From NCBI GenBank assembly GCA_965230345.1, contig CBDDKR010000002.1:2232001-2296000 (forward strand): DNA of 64,000 nucleotides, written 5' to 3'. Positions 29,928 to 39,206 of the stretch are shown in pieces. Within the stretch, counting starts at the first letter, position 1. The number at the start of each line of letters is the position of its first letter. The notes beneath the pieces were generated by a model that worked only from the letters and a program-made list of their open reading frames with translations, was not told where the DNA came from and made no database searches. The position numbers and the translations under genes were made by a program. Source of the stretch: JADKBO01 sp965230345. GTDB taxonomy: Bacteria > Bacteroidota > Bacteroidia > Chitinophagales > Saprospiraceae.

Positions 29928-30422
29928 TTATTTTACCTTGATTGTAAAAATTTGATCCCCTTGTTCTATAGCATTTACGATGCTTTGATCTTCCTCGCTA
30001 TTTACATTTCCAAAAACTGCATGTTTGTTGTCTAACCAATCAGTAGGGACGTGAGTAATAAAAAACTGACTACCATTTGTGTTAGGTCCAGCATTGGCCA
30101 TGGATAAAATACCAGGAGTGTCATGTTTTAAGTCTGAATGAAACTCATCTGAAAACTGATATCCTGGACCACCAAATCCCATGCCTTCTGGGCATCCACA
30201 TTGAATCATGAAATCTGGTATGACTCTGTGAAAAAACAAATTGTCGTAAAAGCCTCGTTCAGCAAGACCTAAAAAATTTGCTACTGTTTTTGGAACCTTA
30301 GTGGCAAAAAGAGTAAGATTGATTTTTCCTTTTGTTGTGTCTATTTCTATTTGTACATCTTGATCATAAGAAGCATTGTTCATTAGATCAAGCATTTCAT
30401 CTTTGTTTATTTGTATTGCCAT
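29928..30422 (-). CDS. Cyclophilin-type peptidyl-prolyl cis-trans isomerase
   Basis: A 164-residue single-domain cyclophilin with no signal peptide, so probably cytoplasmic. It catalyses cis-trans isomerisation of X-Pro bonds during protein folding. Visible family motifs are FFHRVIPDFMIQ (with the catalytic Arg), GFGGPGYQFSDE, LSMANAGPNTNGSQFFIT and DNKHAVFGNV. Length is normal for a compact bacterial PpiB-type enzyme with a short N-terminal extension. Its upstream region is shared with the divergent ppa gene, and it converges on the giant gene. The start ATG is at 30422. Confidence 0.93.
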   Translation of the reverse strand: MAIQINKDEMLDLMNNASYDQDVQIEIDTTKGKINLTLFATKVPKTVANFLGLAERGFYDNLFFHRVIPDFMIQCGCPEGMGFGGPGYQFSDEFHSDLKHDTPGILSMANAGPNTNGSQFFITHVPTDWLDNKHAVFGNVNSEEDQSIVNAIEQGDQIFTIKVK

Positions 30423-30605
30423 TTGTTTAAATTTTTGTGCAAATGTATAAAAGAAAGCATTACTTGTCAGACTTAGTACTAATTGTTATAGCTCATATTT
30501 AAATCATACAACAATATTAATGGTGAATGACATGACTATTAGAAGAATAAATGTTATTTTTTATTAAATTATCTAAGTAGAAGAATATTATTTGGAATAG
30601 GATGT

Positions 30606-30613
30606 TAATTTTG
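30606..30613 (+). promoter_or_regulatory. -7 promoter element for ppa
   Basis: TAATTTTG matches TAnnTTTG and lies 26 bases before the ppa ATG. No convincing -33 TTTG stands at the usual distance. Confidence 0.45.
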
Positions 30614-30638
30614 CATTCTTATAAAAATAAAGATATAT

Positions 30639-31187
30639 ATGATACCAAAGTATTTTAACCCTTGGCATGCGGTTTCAGCAGGAGAAGAGGCACCAAAAAT
30701 AGTAGAAGCAATTATCGAAATTCCAAAGGGTAGCAGGTCTAAGTATGAATTAGATAAAAATACAGGAATGTTGAGATTGGATAGGATTCTTTATTCGTCT
30801 GTTTATTACCCAGCAAATTATGGATTTATTCCACAAACATATTGTGACGATGATGACCCATTAGATATTATTGTTTTAACTCAAGCTAAAGTTCTTCCTA
30901 TGTGCCTAATGCGAGCTAAAGTAATAGGTGTAATGCGTATGATTGATGGAGGTGAGAAAGATGACAAAATTATAGCAGTTTCTCCTGATGATATGAGTAT
31001 TAACCATATCGAAAAGATAGGTGACTTGCCTGATCATTTATTGAGAGAGCTGAAGGCGTTTTTTGAAGATTATAAAAAGCTAGAGCATAAAACAGTGGAA
31101 GTAGAAGATTTTCAGTGTAGAGAAGTTGCATGGGAAATCATTGACAAAGCTTTGGAAGATTACAAAGTATACATGAAGGAAAATTAA
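30639..31187 (+). CDS. ppa: Inorganic pyrophosphatase, family I
   Basis: A 182-residue soluble enzyme that hydrolyses pyrophosphate to phosphate in the cytoplasm and so pulls biosynthetic reactions forward. The signature DDDDPLDIIVL (residues 70-80) carries the metal-binding aspartates. YYPANYGFIPQTY just before it and the EIPKGSRSKYELDK block (27-40) with active-site Lys/Arg are also typical. Length matches bacterial family I enzymes. It is monocistronic, divergent from the cyclophilin gene and followed after 111 bases by the ALDH gene. Confidence 0.96.
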   Translation: MIPKYFNPWHAVSAGEEAPKIVEAIIEIPKGSRSKYELDKNTGMLRLDRILYSSVYYPANYGFIPQTYCDDDDPLDIIVLTQAKVLPMCLMRAKVIGVMRMIDGGEKDDKIIAVSPDDMSINHIEKIGDLPDHLLRELKAFFEDYKKLEHKTVEVEDFQCREVAWEIIDKALEDYKVYMKEN

Positions 31188-31298
31188 TACTTCGTAAACT
31201 TATTTGTAATTAAGGCATTTTATAATGGATTAGTGATTGCAAAACTTGTATTTTAGCGCACTTAATATAAAATAGAAATTCTAAAGAAAAGGATTAAT

Positions 31299-32831
31299 AT
31301 GGCAAGCAAAGGATTTTTAAAAAAACTTGGTTTAACTAAAGAAAACCAAGGAACATGGACAGGAAGAAAGTCCATTAATACAAAAGAATATATAGAATCA
31401 TATTCACCTGTTGATGGAAAATACATTGGAAGTGTAAGTGTTACTACGAAAAAAGAGTACGATAAGGTTATTAAAAAAGCCGAAAGTGCATTTAAAGAGT
31501 GGAGAACATGGCCAGCACCAAAAAGAGGTGAAGTAGTTAGACAGTATGGTGAAGTGCTTAGAGAAAATAAAGATGCGTTAGGAAAACTTGTTTCTTATGA
31601 AATGGGTAAGTCTTTACAAGAAGGTCTTGGCGAAGTTCAAGAAATGATCGACATCTGTGATTTTGCTGTAGGGTTGTCTAGACAGTTGTATGGATTAACT
31701 ATTAAATCAGAAAGACCGCTTCACAGAATGATGGAACAATGGCATCCTCTAGGAGTTGTGGGCGTGATTTCAGCTTTTAATTTTCCTGTAGCGGTTTGGT
31801 CATGGAATGCAATGATTGCTATGGTATGTGGTGATGTAGTTGTATGGAAAGGAAGTGAGAAAACACCGTTATGTGCTGTGGCATGTCAAAAGTTGTTTGA
31901 CAAAGTTCTTAAGGAAAATAAAGTACCAGAAGGAGTAAGTAGTATCGTAACTGGAGATTATAAAGTTGGTGAAATGATGACCAACGATAAAAGACTTCCA
32001 TTGATTTCTGCTACAGGAAGTACGAGAATGGGGAAAATTGTTGCAGAAAAAGTAGGCAAAAGATTGGGTAAGTCATTGTTAGAATTGGGCGGAAATAACG
32101 CCATTATTGTTACGCCTTCTGCTGACTTAAATCTAGTAATGACTTCAGCAGTATTTGGTGCTGTTGGAACATGTGGACAGAGATGTACTTCAACAAGAAG
32201 ATTGATCATTCACGAAAGCATATATAATAAGGTGGCTAAAGCCATAAAGAAAGCTTATGGTCAAATAAGAATTGGTGATCCTCTAGATCAAAATAATCAT
32301 GTTGGACCTCTTATTGATCAAGATGCGGTGGATACTTACATGAAAGCTATTAAATCTGGAGAAAAAGAAGGAGCCAAATTTCTAGTAAAAGGTGGTGTTC
32401 TTAAAGGTAAGGGATATGAAAGTGGCTGCTATGTGCTGCCTTGTGTGGCAGAAGCGAGCAATGATATGGAAATTGTTCAAACAGAAACTTTTGCTCCAAT
32501 ATTATATTTGATGAAGTATTCTGGAGATGTTTCAAATGCAATTGATATCCAAAATGCAGTTCCTCAAGGATTGTCATCTTCAGTGATCACAACCAATATG
32601 CGAGAAGCTGAGTTGTTCTTATCTGAGGCAGGTAGTGATTGTGGTATTGCCAATGTTAACATCGGTACAAGTGGTGCTGAAATTGGTGGTGCATTTGGTG
32701 GTGAAAAAGAAACTGGTGGCGGGAGAGAATCTGGTTCTGATGCATGGAAGGCATATATGAGAAGACAGACCAATACAGTGAATTATAGTAAAGAGGTTCC
32801 TTTAGCTCAAGGAATTAAATTTGATCTATAA
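31299..32831 (+). CDS. Aldehyde dehydrogenase, ALDH7 (aminoadipate-semialdehyde dehydrogenase) type
   Basis: A 510-residue NAD(P)-dependent aldehyde dehydrogenase. Catalytic residues are visible: Glu262 in LLELGGNNAI and Cys296 in GTCGQRCTSTRR. ISAFNFPVAVWSWNAM and the GAEIGGAFGGEKETGGGRESGSDAWKAYMRR-region C-terminus (quoted here only by its ends) fit the ALDH7A1/antiquitin group, whose members oxidise alpha-aminoadipate semialdehyde in lysine breakdown. No other lysine-catabolic gene is nearby, so the exact substrate is open. The start ATG has a purine-rich AAAGGA about 7 bases upstream, and a strong terminator follows the stop. Confidence 0.88.
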   Translation: MASKGFLKKLGLTKENQGTWTGRKSINTKEYIESYSPVDGKYIGSVSVTTKKEYDKVIKKAESAFKEWRTWPAPKRGEVVRQYGEVLRENKDALGKLVSYEMGKSLQEGLGEVQEMIDICDFAVGLSRQLYGLTIKSERPLHRMMEQWHPLGVVGVISAFNFPVAVWSWNAMIAMVCGDVVVWKGSEKTPLCAVACQKLFDKVLKENKVPEGVSSIVTGDYKVGEMMTNDKRLPLISATGSTRMGKIVAEKVGKRLGKSLLELGGNNAIIVTPSADLNLVMTSAVFGAVGTCGQRCTSTRRLIIHESIYNKVAKAIKKAYGQIRIGDPLDQNNHVGPLIDQDAVDTYMKAIKSGEKEGAKFLVKGGVLKGKGYESGCYVLPCVAEASNDMEIVQTETFAPILYLMKYSGDVSNAIDIQNAVPQGLSSSVITTNMREAELFLSEAGSDCGIANVNIGTSGAEIGGAFGGEKETGGGRESGSDAWKAYMRRQTNTVNYSKEVPLAQGIKFDL

Positions 32832-32850
32832 ATTCAAAACGATAAATAGT

Positions 32851-32889
32851 AAAAAGCCTTCAGATTTATTTGATCCGAAGGCTTTTTTT
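32851..32889 (+). terminator. Intrinsic terminator after the ALDH gene
   Basis: Arms AAAAAGCCTTC (32851-32861) and GAAGGCTTTTT (32877-32887) pair perfectly over 11 bp around a 15-base loop and run into a T tract. The A/T-flanked stem could also act for the convergent cbb3 operon. Confidence 0.88.
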
Positions 32890-33011
32890 ATTGATTTTGT
32901 AATTCATCATTGCATAGGTTTATTGGTAGAAAAAGGAGTTTAAAGCCTTGTCTTAGGTGTTAGAAGTAGATGATATAAGGAGGGGTAAGTTAATTGAGAT
33001 TCCATTATTGA

Positions 33012-33710
33012 TTAATGGCACATCAGGGGATTTTTCAACATGTCCCAAAAATCTAAACTTTGAGGGACATCAACGCGAATACCTCGAATAATTAAAAATA
33101 TTCCAAATGCTAGACTTACATATGGAATGATTTTTCTTAGTGGTTGTCGAAACTTTTGTTGTACGGAGCCAGAACCTAAAATTAGGGCAGTCAATGCAGG
33201 CATTGTACCAATACCAAAGATAAACATGTACGTCATGCCACCAATGATACTTCCAGTAGTTAGAGATCCAGCTATTGCTAAATAGACCAAACCACATGGC
33301 AAAAAACCATTGGCAATTCCTAAAGAGAATGAACTAAAACCATTGGACCGTTGTAAAATTTTATTTAAGGTCTGGTTCACATGATGATGGAACCGTTTAA
33401 ATACGTGATTTTGATTTATTCTAAACTCTAAATCAATTGAAAGCAAAAAGGCCAAAATCAAGATAATCCCAAAAATGATGGATGCCCATTGTTGCAAGTT
33501 AGTGAGCATTAAAACAGTACCAAATGCCCCGAAAATTGCACCCAGAAAAGAGTAGGTTAGCGCTCTTCCAATATTGTAGGCAAAGGATGATGCGAGATGA
33601 CTTACCTTAGAATTAGCATGTTTGTTGGTGAATGCAATGGCCAAGGGACCACACATCCCAATACAATGTAGACTACCAAAAAAACCTAAGGTAAAGGCTA
33701 CATACCACAT
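33012..33710 (-). CDS. Sulfite exporter TauE/SafE-family membrane protein (cbb3-cluster type)
   Basis: A 232-residue polytopic membrane protein with about six hydrophobic segments. The N-terminal LHCIGMCGP motif (Cys16, Cys20) and the later GFLPCGLVYLAIAG are typical of the COG2836 group that closes cbb3 oxidase operons in Bacteroidota. A role in metal handling or oxidase assembly is inferred from that position; transport of a specific substrate is not shown. It is the last gene of the operon: its ATG overlaps the fixH stop by one base (TAATG), indicating coupled translation. It converges on the ALDH gene. Confidence 0.85.
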   Translation of the reverse strand: MWYVAFTLGFFGSLHCIGMCGPLAIAFTNKHANSKVSHLASSFAYNIGRALTYSFLGAIFGAFGTVLMLTNLQQWASIIFGIILILAFLLSIDLEFRINQNHVFKRFHHHVNQTLNKILQRSNGFSSFSLGIANGFLPCGLVYLAIAGSLTTGSIIGGMTYMFIFGIGTMPALTALILGSGSVQQKFRQPLRKIIPYVSLAFGIFLIIRGIRVDVPQSLDFWDMLKNPLMCH

Positions 33711-34132
33711 TAGATGATAATATCCTCTTCATGATAAAAACTCTTATCACCAATCTTCCAATCAACCTTGATTGTCCATCTTCCTTTATCTAAATTACTG
33801 TATTCCAAACTAAATTGATTAGAATTGAAGGATTTTGTAAAATCTTTAGATTGATTATTTGGCCTATAGAAAAGTATTTCACCACTTACTGGTTTATCAG
33901 TTTTAATACTAAGATTAATATTTTTATTGTTTTTTTCAATAGTTATCAAATCTTCTTTAATGCTATTTAATGATTTGTCGTATTGTTTTTGATAGGCCAA
34001 ATCCTGAGCATAATAATCGTCTACCACCAGACTATGATCCATTCTTTGTGAAGCAATTAGTGCGGTGGCTAAAGCACCAATAAAAAAAACGAAAAATATA
34101 AATATGCCATGTCCCCAATGAAGCTTTTTCAT
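33710..34132 (-). CDS. fixH: FixH family protein (cbb3 oxidase accessory)
   Basis: A 140-residue protein with one N-terminal membrane segment (residues about 8-28, HGIFIFFVFFIGALATALIA) and a periplasmic beta domain. MDHSLVVDDYYAQDLAYQ is the conserved FixH stretch. In other bacteria FixH works with CcoG and the copper ATPase in maturing the cbb3 oxidase. It lies 8 bases downstream of ccoG and overlaps the next gene by one base, so it belongs to the same transcript. Length is normal for the Bacteroidota version. Confidence 0.88.
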   Translation of the reverse strand: MKKLHWGHGIFIFFVFFIGALATALIASQRMDHSLVVDDYYAQDLAYQKQYDKSLNSIKEDLITIEKNNKNINLSIKTDKPVSGEILFYRPNNQSKDFTKSFNSNQFSLEYSNLDKGRWTIKVDWKIGDKSFYHEEDIII

Positions 34133-34140
34133 CTGTATAT

Positions 34141-35625
34141 CTATTTTATAGGTCCAAAAAATGTGGTTTCTGCATAATCGATAATTTCATCTCCAGACAT
34201 TACTTTGATTTTAAGATTTGTCTTCCGACTTTCTAACAGGTTTTTAGGGATTTTAACAAAGATAGCTCCTTCGGCAGTACTGTTAGCAATTGTTGTTGGT
34301 GGTTCACCAATGGGTTGAAAAAATACACTGTCTAATCCTTCAGCTACAAAGGTTATGGGCATTATTTTGTCCGTTTTGTTGATGAGTTGATAATTGTAAA
34401 GGTTGCTTATGTAGCCGTCTTTATTGTCTTGGAATAACATACCAGGTGTTCGAAGAAAAAGTGTCTCTACATCTGATCTATTCACCAATAGAAATGCTTC
34501 CAAACCAAATAGTGCAATCAAAACTGCAGTGTAGGCGGCAATTCTGGTGTTCCATAATTTTCTTACTCCAGACTTTATACCATTGTAACTGTCAATCCTT
34601 ATAAGTCCTTCAGGTTTTTTAATTTTCACCATGACTTCATCACAAGCATCCATACATGCAGTACAATTGACACATTCAAGCTGAGTACCATTTCTGATGT
34701 CTATTCCAGTAGGGCAGACCTGTACACAAAGTCCACAGTCAATACAATCTCCTTTTTTCTCCTCTTCAGTAGTGTCAAACATCTCTTTAAGGATCGCTTC
34801 ATTAGCATCGCTTTTACGGGCTATTTTCTTCTTCTTTTTAAGCTTTCCTCTTGGTTCGCCTCTTACAAAATCATAGGCTACAGCTAAAGAATTCTCATCT
34901 AAAAGTACACCTTGTAGTCTTCCATAAGGACAAATAGTAGTACATACCTGTTCTCTCAATTGTGCAAATACGGCGTAAAATACAATAGTAAAAATGATCA
35001 TTGCAACCAATCCTCTCCAATGAAGTTCTACCGGATCGGTAACAATTTTATACACCTCGTCTATACCAATAATATAGGCTAAAAAAGTGTGTGCAATGGC
35101 AAAGGAAAGGATAAGAAAGATAGCGTGTTTTGCAATCTTCTTTATTGCTTTTTGACTGGTCCAAGGTGCTTTGTTCAATCGCCTTTGAGCATTAGCATCT
35201 CCTTCAATCCAGTATTCTATCCTACGAAAAACCATTTCCATGAAAATGGTTTGTGGACATATCCAACCGCAGAAAATACGTCCAAATACTACAGTAAATA
35301 AGGTGATAAATAAGATGCTTATAAGCATCCCAATCACAAAAATGTGAAAATCTTGTGGGGAGAAGTAAATGCCAAATAATCGAAAATTACCCTCTATAAT
35401 ATTGAACAGCATGAATGGTTCACCATTGATTTTGATAAATGGTAAGCCAAATAATAAGGCCAGAAGAACGTACGAAAGCCATTTTCGATAATCGTAAAAC
35501 CTTCCTTTGGGTTTTTTTGGGTAGAGCCAGATTCTCTTACCCCGATCATCCACTGTTGCTATCTTATCTCTATAGAGATCACCTTCTTCAAACAATTCAT
35601 TGTCATTTACTTCTCCTGCACTCAT
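34141..35625 (-). CDS. ccoG: Cytochrome c oxidase accessory protein CcoG (polyferredoxin)
   Basis: A 494-residue membrane protein. A short N-terminal cytoplasmic part leads to membrane helices with FCGWICPQTIFMEMVFRR and CTTICPYGRLQGVLLDE, each with CxxxCP iron-sulfur ligands. The ferredoxin-like region near 294-320 follows (CIDCGLCVQVCPTGID, then CVNCTACMDACD). A last helix and an Ig-like C-terminal domain end the protein. CcoG is a Cu(II) reductase needed for cbb3 copper-site assembly. It lies 48 bases downstream of ccoP and 8 bases upstream of fixH, in the usual Bacteroidota order. Confidence 0.95.
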   Translation of the reverse strand: MSAGEVNDNELFEEGDLYRDKIATVDDRGKRIWLYPKKPKGRFYDYRKWLSYVLLALLFGLPFIKINGEPFMLFNIIEGNFRLFGIYFSPQDFHIFVIGMLISILFITLFTVVFGRIFCGWICPQTIFMEMVFRRIEYWIEGDANAQRRLNKAPWTSQKAIKKIAKHAIFLILSFAIAHTFLAYIIGIDEVYKIVTDPVELHWRGLVAMIIFTIVFYAVFAQLREQVCTTICPYGRLQGVLLDENSLAVAYDFVRGEPRGKLKKKKKIARKSDANEAILKEMFDTTEEEKKGDCIDCGLCVQVCPTGIDIRNGTQLECVNCTACMDACDEVMVKIKKPEGLIRIDSYNGIKSGVRKLWNTRIAAYTAVLIALFGLEAFLLVNRSDVETLFLRTPGMLFQDNKDGYISNLYNYQLINKTDKIMPITFVAEGLDSVFFQPIGEPPTTIANSTAEGAIFVKIPKNLLESRKTNLKIKVMSGDEIIDYAETTFFGPIK

Positions 35626-35673
35626 GTTTTGATTCTTTTGATTGACGTTTTAGGTCATTGGCGAGGAATCACA

Positions 35674-36549
35674 CTATTCCTCTGCCTCTTCTGTAACTTC
35701 TTCCTTGTATAATTCGCCCTCTGCAGCTTTAGGATTTGGAGGGTTGGTTCCTTGAAGAGACTTTATATAACTTGCTACTTTTTGGATAGAAGCTGGACGT
35801 AACTGAGTCTTCCATGCAATCATACCTTTTTCGGTAACACCGTATTTAATGGTCTTAAAAATGTCATTAATACTTCCGCCATGAATCCAATATTCATCAG
35901 TCATATTTGGTCCAATTCCTCCTTCTCCGCCCATTCCATGACAAGTTGCACAATTCGCAACATATATTTCTTTTCCAGAATTCAAAGCAGCGGCATCTGT
36001 TAATACTTCTACATTAGTTTCATCAACTGCATTAGCTTGCTGCGCTAGATATGCTAATTGCTCAACTCTGGCTTCCTCCATCGCAATTTCGTATTCTTGA
36101 TCCTGACTAATAGCATCGTCTCTTATGTGACTTACATAGATATATGCCGCACCCCAAATGATGGTACCATAGAATAAATAAACCCACCAAGGCGGTAATA
36201 TGTTGTCCAACTCACGAATGCCATCGTAATCATGTCCAAGATCAATGTCACTTTCTTTCTCCATTGGCTGGAGGCTCCAAGCTTTTTCATATAATTTGGT
36301 CAGAATAGATTTATTCTTCGCAATTTCTTCAGGCATTTCAACACCATGAGCTTTTAGCCATTCTTTCTGTTGATAGCTAGATAGCCCTGTCATTACATTA
36401 TACATGACGAAGAATGCCATGATAATTAGAGCTACTCCTATGATGAAGACAATGTTTTGAAGAGACCAAGTCCAAGCACTGGGCTCTTTACTTGCCGCAA
36501 AAACGAGGGCCGGGAGCAGCAAAAATATAGATATAATACTCTTTTTCAT
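35674..36549 (-). CDS. ccoP: cbb3 oxidase subunit III, single-haem cytochrome c
   Basis: A 291-residue cytochrome subunit passing electrons to the CcoNO core. The N-terminus has a signal-like hydrophobic stretch and a second helix (residues about 30-50). A further helix precedes the periplasmic domain (PPWWVYLFYGTIIWGAAYIY). One CATCH haem-c site lies near residues 199-203, with GIGPNM and the distal Met in KGMIAWKTQL. Proteobacterial CcoP has two haems; the single-haem form is usual in Bacteroidota. The C-terminus is rich in Glu. It follows ccoQ after a 108-base gap that contains two hairpins. Confidence 0.93.
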   Translation of the reverse strand: MKKSIISIFLLLPALVFAASKEPSAWTWSLQNIVFIIGVALIIMAFFVMYNVMTGLSSYQQKEWLKAHGVEMPEEIAKNKSILTKLYEKAWSLQPMEKESDIDLGHDYDGIRELDNILPPWWVYLFYGTIIWGAAYIYVSHIRDDAISQDQEYEIAMEEARVEQLAYLAQQANAVDETNVEVLTDAAALNSGKEIYVANCATCHGMGGEGGIGPNMTDEYWIHGGSINDIFKTIKYGVTEKGMIAWKTQLRPASIQKVASYIKSLQGTNPPNPKAAEGELYKEEVTEEAEE

Positions 36550-36571
36550 TTTTAAATACTTAAGATTATTT

Positions 36572-36634
36572 CAAACCTTTTTGGTTTGTTAACCACACTT
36601 CACATTCTAGATAGAAAAGATGAAGTGTGGTTAA
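36572..36634 (-). other. Two adjacent hairpins between ccoQ and ccoP
   Basis: A 14-bp perfect stem pairs 36589-36602 with 36621-36634 (core AACCACACTTCA / TGAAGTGTGGTT, 18-base loop). Directly next to it CAAACC (36572-36577) pairs with GGTTTG (36583-36588) over a five-base loop. In the minus-strand mRNA both lie in the ccoQ-ccoP spacer. No U tract follows, so RNA processing or stabilisation is likelier than full termination. Confidence 0.7.
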
Positions 36635-36657
36635 AATTATTAATTTGATTTATTGGA

Positions 36658-36834
36658 TTATTGAAATAACTTTTCACCATCTGTCAATGGCAGTTCTTCT
36701 AAATGCTTAAGTTGTTTCTTATCTTTTTTGAATATTAGATAAGCACTTAAAGTGAATATGAAGAAGAATGTTATCAAGGCAAATAATGCCATCCAATTAA
36801 TGTTTCCTGCAGATTCTAATATATACTTGTACAT
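36658..36834 (-). CDS. ccoQ: cbb3 oxidase small subunit CcoQ
   Basis: A 58-residue protein between ccoNO and ccoP. It begins MYKYILESAGNINWMALF, has one membrane helix at about residues 15-36 (ALITFFFIFTLSAYLIF) and then a Lys-rich, acidic cytoplasmic tail (KKDKKQLKHLEELPL). This layout of one helix, a basic boundary and a short tail, together with its position, identifies CcoQ, which stabilises the oxidase in other bacteria. The start ATG is 19 bases after the ccoNO stop. Sequence conservation of CcoQ is low, so the call leans on context. Confidence 0.85.
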   Translation of the reverse strand: MYKYILESAGNINWMALFALITFFFIFTLSAYLIFKKDKKQLKHLEELPLTDGEKLFQ

Positions 36835-36853
36835 AACTTAATTCTTTTTAGTA

Positions 36854-38977
36854 TTAATTAGATTTTGGTTTAATATCAGTACCTAATCTTTGTAGATAAG
36901 CAATTAATGCGACGATTTCTTTGTTCGCCAAATTCTCTTGCTCAATTCCTTGCTCTTTAAGCTCGGCAGCAATTTGTTCAGCTTGAGCTTTAAGGTCATC
37001 TACGGCGATTTGATCGTAGCCACTTTCGTAAGGAGTGTTCAGTGTTTGAAGCACTCTTATCTTAGCTGCAGTATAATCTGTATTTATATCATCTTCTAGT
37101 AACCAAGGATATGGTGGCATGATAGAATTAGCAGACATAGATTCTGGGTCTAACATGTGATTGTAGTGCCAGCTATGCGAATATTTGCCTCCAATTCTAT
37201 GTAAGTCTGGACCTGTTCTCTTCGATCCCCATAAGAATGGACGATCATAAATGAACTCTCCTGATTTACTAAATTCACCATACCTTTCGGTTTCAGATCT
37301 AAATGGTCTTACCATCTGTGAATGACAGCTGACACATCCTTCTCTGATGTATATATCTCTTCCTTCTATTTCCAAAGGAGTATATGGTTGTACGGATTCA
37401 ATCTTAGGTACATTTTTGTCTATAAGAAGCATTGGGAATATTTCGATTAATCCACCAATCAATACCAAGATAGTACTCAATATTAACATTTGAATTGGTC
37501 TTCTCTCAATCCACCTATGCCAGTACTCTCCTTTGTGAGCTACATATTTTTCTCTAGCAGGAGCACTTGCTTCTGAATTGGCGATAAGCTTTCCAGAAGA
37601 AGACGTCTTCATCAAGTTATATACCATTACAATTACACCAACAAAGTAGATCGTACCACCGATCCCTCTTAACATATACATCGGTAAAATTTGAGTAACT
37701 GTTTCAAGGAAGTTACCATAAGCAAGGAATCCATCCATTGTGAATTTTTTCCACATCATACTTTGAGTCCATCCTGCCCAGTATAATGGAATGGTATAAA
37801 ACAATGTTCCTAGTGTTCCTAACCAAAAGTGAGTATTGGCCAGTTTTACGGAATAAAGCTTTGTACCATATAGCCTTGGCCATAACCAGTATATTACACC
37901 AAAAGTTAACATACCGTTCCAACCTAATGTACCTACGTGAACGTGTCCTACAGTCCAATCTGTATAGTGACTAATTGCATTGATAGATTTTATACTTAAC
38001 AATGGTCCTTCTAATGTCGCCATACCGTAAGCAGTCACAGCCACAACCATAAACTTAAGAATAGGATCTTTTCTAACTCTATCCCATGCTCCTCTCAATG
38101 TAAGAAGACCATTTAACATACCACCCCAAGATGGCGCAATCAACATCAAGCTAAATACTGACCCCAAAGATTGAGCCCAATCTGGCAATGAAGTATACAA
38201 CAAGTGGTGAGGACCTGCCCATATATAGATAAATATTAAGGCCCAGAAGTGAATGATCGATAGTTTATAAGAGTAGACTGGTCTATTTGCAGCTTTAGGT
38301 AAGAAGTAATACATCAAACCCAGGTATGGTGTGGTCAAGAAAAAGGCAACCGCATTATGACCATACCACCATTGGATTAGAGCATCCTGAACTCCTGCGA
38401 ATACCGGAATACTTTTCCAAAGTGAAACGGGTATTTGTAGGTTGTTGAAAATGTGTAATACGGTAACAGTTACCCACGTTGCAATGTAAAACCAAATTGC
38501 AACATATAGGTGATTTTCTCTTCTCTTGATTATGGTTCCAAACATGTTGATCCCAAAAACGACCCATACTAATGCAATCGCAATATCTATAGGCCACTCA
38601 AGCTCAGCATATTCATGTGAACTGGTGATACCCAAAGGTAGCGTTATTGCGGCAGCAACAATGATCAATTGCCATCCCCAAAAATGAACTTTGGATAATA
38701 GATCACTAAACATTCTTGCTTTTAACAATCGTTGAAGTGAATAATACACACCCATGAATATTCCATTTCCTACAAAAGCAAAAATCACCGCATTAGTATG
38801 CAGTGGTCTTACTCTTCCGAATGTCAACCATGATGTGCTAAAATTTAGTTCAGGCCAAATAAGCTGAAAAGCTATAATCAGGCCGACTAGCATACCTACC
38901 ACTCCCCATAAGGTGGCAGCTATACCAAAATCTCTTACGATCTTATTGTCGTAATTAAATGTCTCTAACTTCGCCAT
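36854..38977 (-). CDS. ccoN: cbb3-type cytochrome c oxidase, fused subunits I and II (CcoNO)
   Basis: A 707-residue fusion of the catalytic CcoN and the cytochrome subunit CcoO. The CcoN part (about residues 1-480) has 12 or more membrane helices and haem/copper ligands in motifs such as RPLHTNAVIFAF, WYGHNAVAFFLT, GPHHLLYTSLPDW and DWTVGHVHVGTLGWNGM. The CcoO part has one helix near 495-515 and a CVSCH haem-c site near residue 546, then MVRPF, GPDLHRIGGKYS and the axial Met region MPPYPWL. It reduces O2 to water at low oxygen and pumps protons. The fusion is standard in Bacteroidota. Its start overlaps the ccoS 3' end by 23 bases. Confidence 0.97.
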   Translation of the reverse strand: MAKLETFNYDNKIVRDFGIAATLWGVVGMLVGLIIAFQLIWPELNFSTSWLTFGRVRPLHTNAVIFAFVGNGIFMGVYYSLQRLLKARMFSDLLSKVHFWGWQLIIVAAAITLPLGITSSHEYAELEWPIDIAIALVWVVFGINMFGTIIKRRENHLYVAIWFYIATWVTVTVLHIFNNLQIPVSLWKSIPVFAGVQDALIQWWYGHNAVAFFLTTPYLGLMYYFLPKAANRPVYSYKLSIIHFWALIFIYIWAGPHHLLYTSLPDWAQSLGSVFSLMLIAPSWGGMLNGLLTLRGAWDRVRKDPILKFMVVAVTAYGMATLEGPLLSIKSINAISHYTDWTVGHVHVGTLGWNGMLTFGVIYWLWPRLYGTKLYSVKLANTHFWLGTLGTLFYTIPLYWAGWTQSMMWKKFTMDGFLAYGNFLETVTQILPMYMLRGIGGTIYFVGVIVMVYNLMKTSSSGKLIANSEASAPAREKYVAHKGEYWHRWIERRPIQMLILSTILVLIGGLIEIFPMLLIDKNVPKIESVQPYTPLEIEGRDIYIREGCVSCHSQMVRPFRSETERYGEFSKSGEFIYDRPFLWGSKRTGPDLHRIGGKYSHSWHYNHMLDPESMSANSIMPPYPWLLEDDINTDYTAAKIRVLQTLNTPYESGYDQIAVDDLKAQAEQIAAELKEQGIEQENLANKEIVALIAYLQRLGTDIKPKSN

Positions 38978-39185
38978 TTGAATTGTTGTTTAAATATTTT
39001 GTTGGTTTAGATTCAAAGTTGTCTTGTTGATTATTAGGTTGCACCATATCATCATCAATGAGAATCCTCATCGCTGGAGTATAATCGTCTTCATACTGTC
39101 CGCTTTTGACCGCCCAAAAGAACGAGATCAAAAATCCAACAGCAACAACTAAACTCAATATGATTAAATACAGTACAACTTGCAT
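38955..39185 (-). CDS. ccoS: cbb3 oxidase assembly protein CcoS
   Basis: A 76-residue protein with one N-terminal membrane helix (VVLYLIILSLVVAVGFLISF) followed by the CcoS signature WAVKSGQYEDDYTPAMRIL. CcoS is needed for haem and copper insertion into the oxidase. The ATG at 39185 gives the usual N-terminus, where the helix begins almost at once. The in-frame ATG at 39209 would add eight residues but overlaps the likely -7 element at 39207-39213, so it is rejected. It is the first gene of the operon and shares 23 bases with ccoNO. The Asn/Gln-rich tail is longer than in proteobacterial CcoS. Confidence 0.9.
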   Translation of the reverse strand: MQVVLYLIILSLVVAVGFLISFFWAVKSGQYEDDYTPAMRILIDDDMVQPNNQQDNFESKPTKYLNNNSNGEVRDI

Positions 39186-39206
39186 AAGACTTAATTTAAG
39201 ATAATG

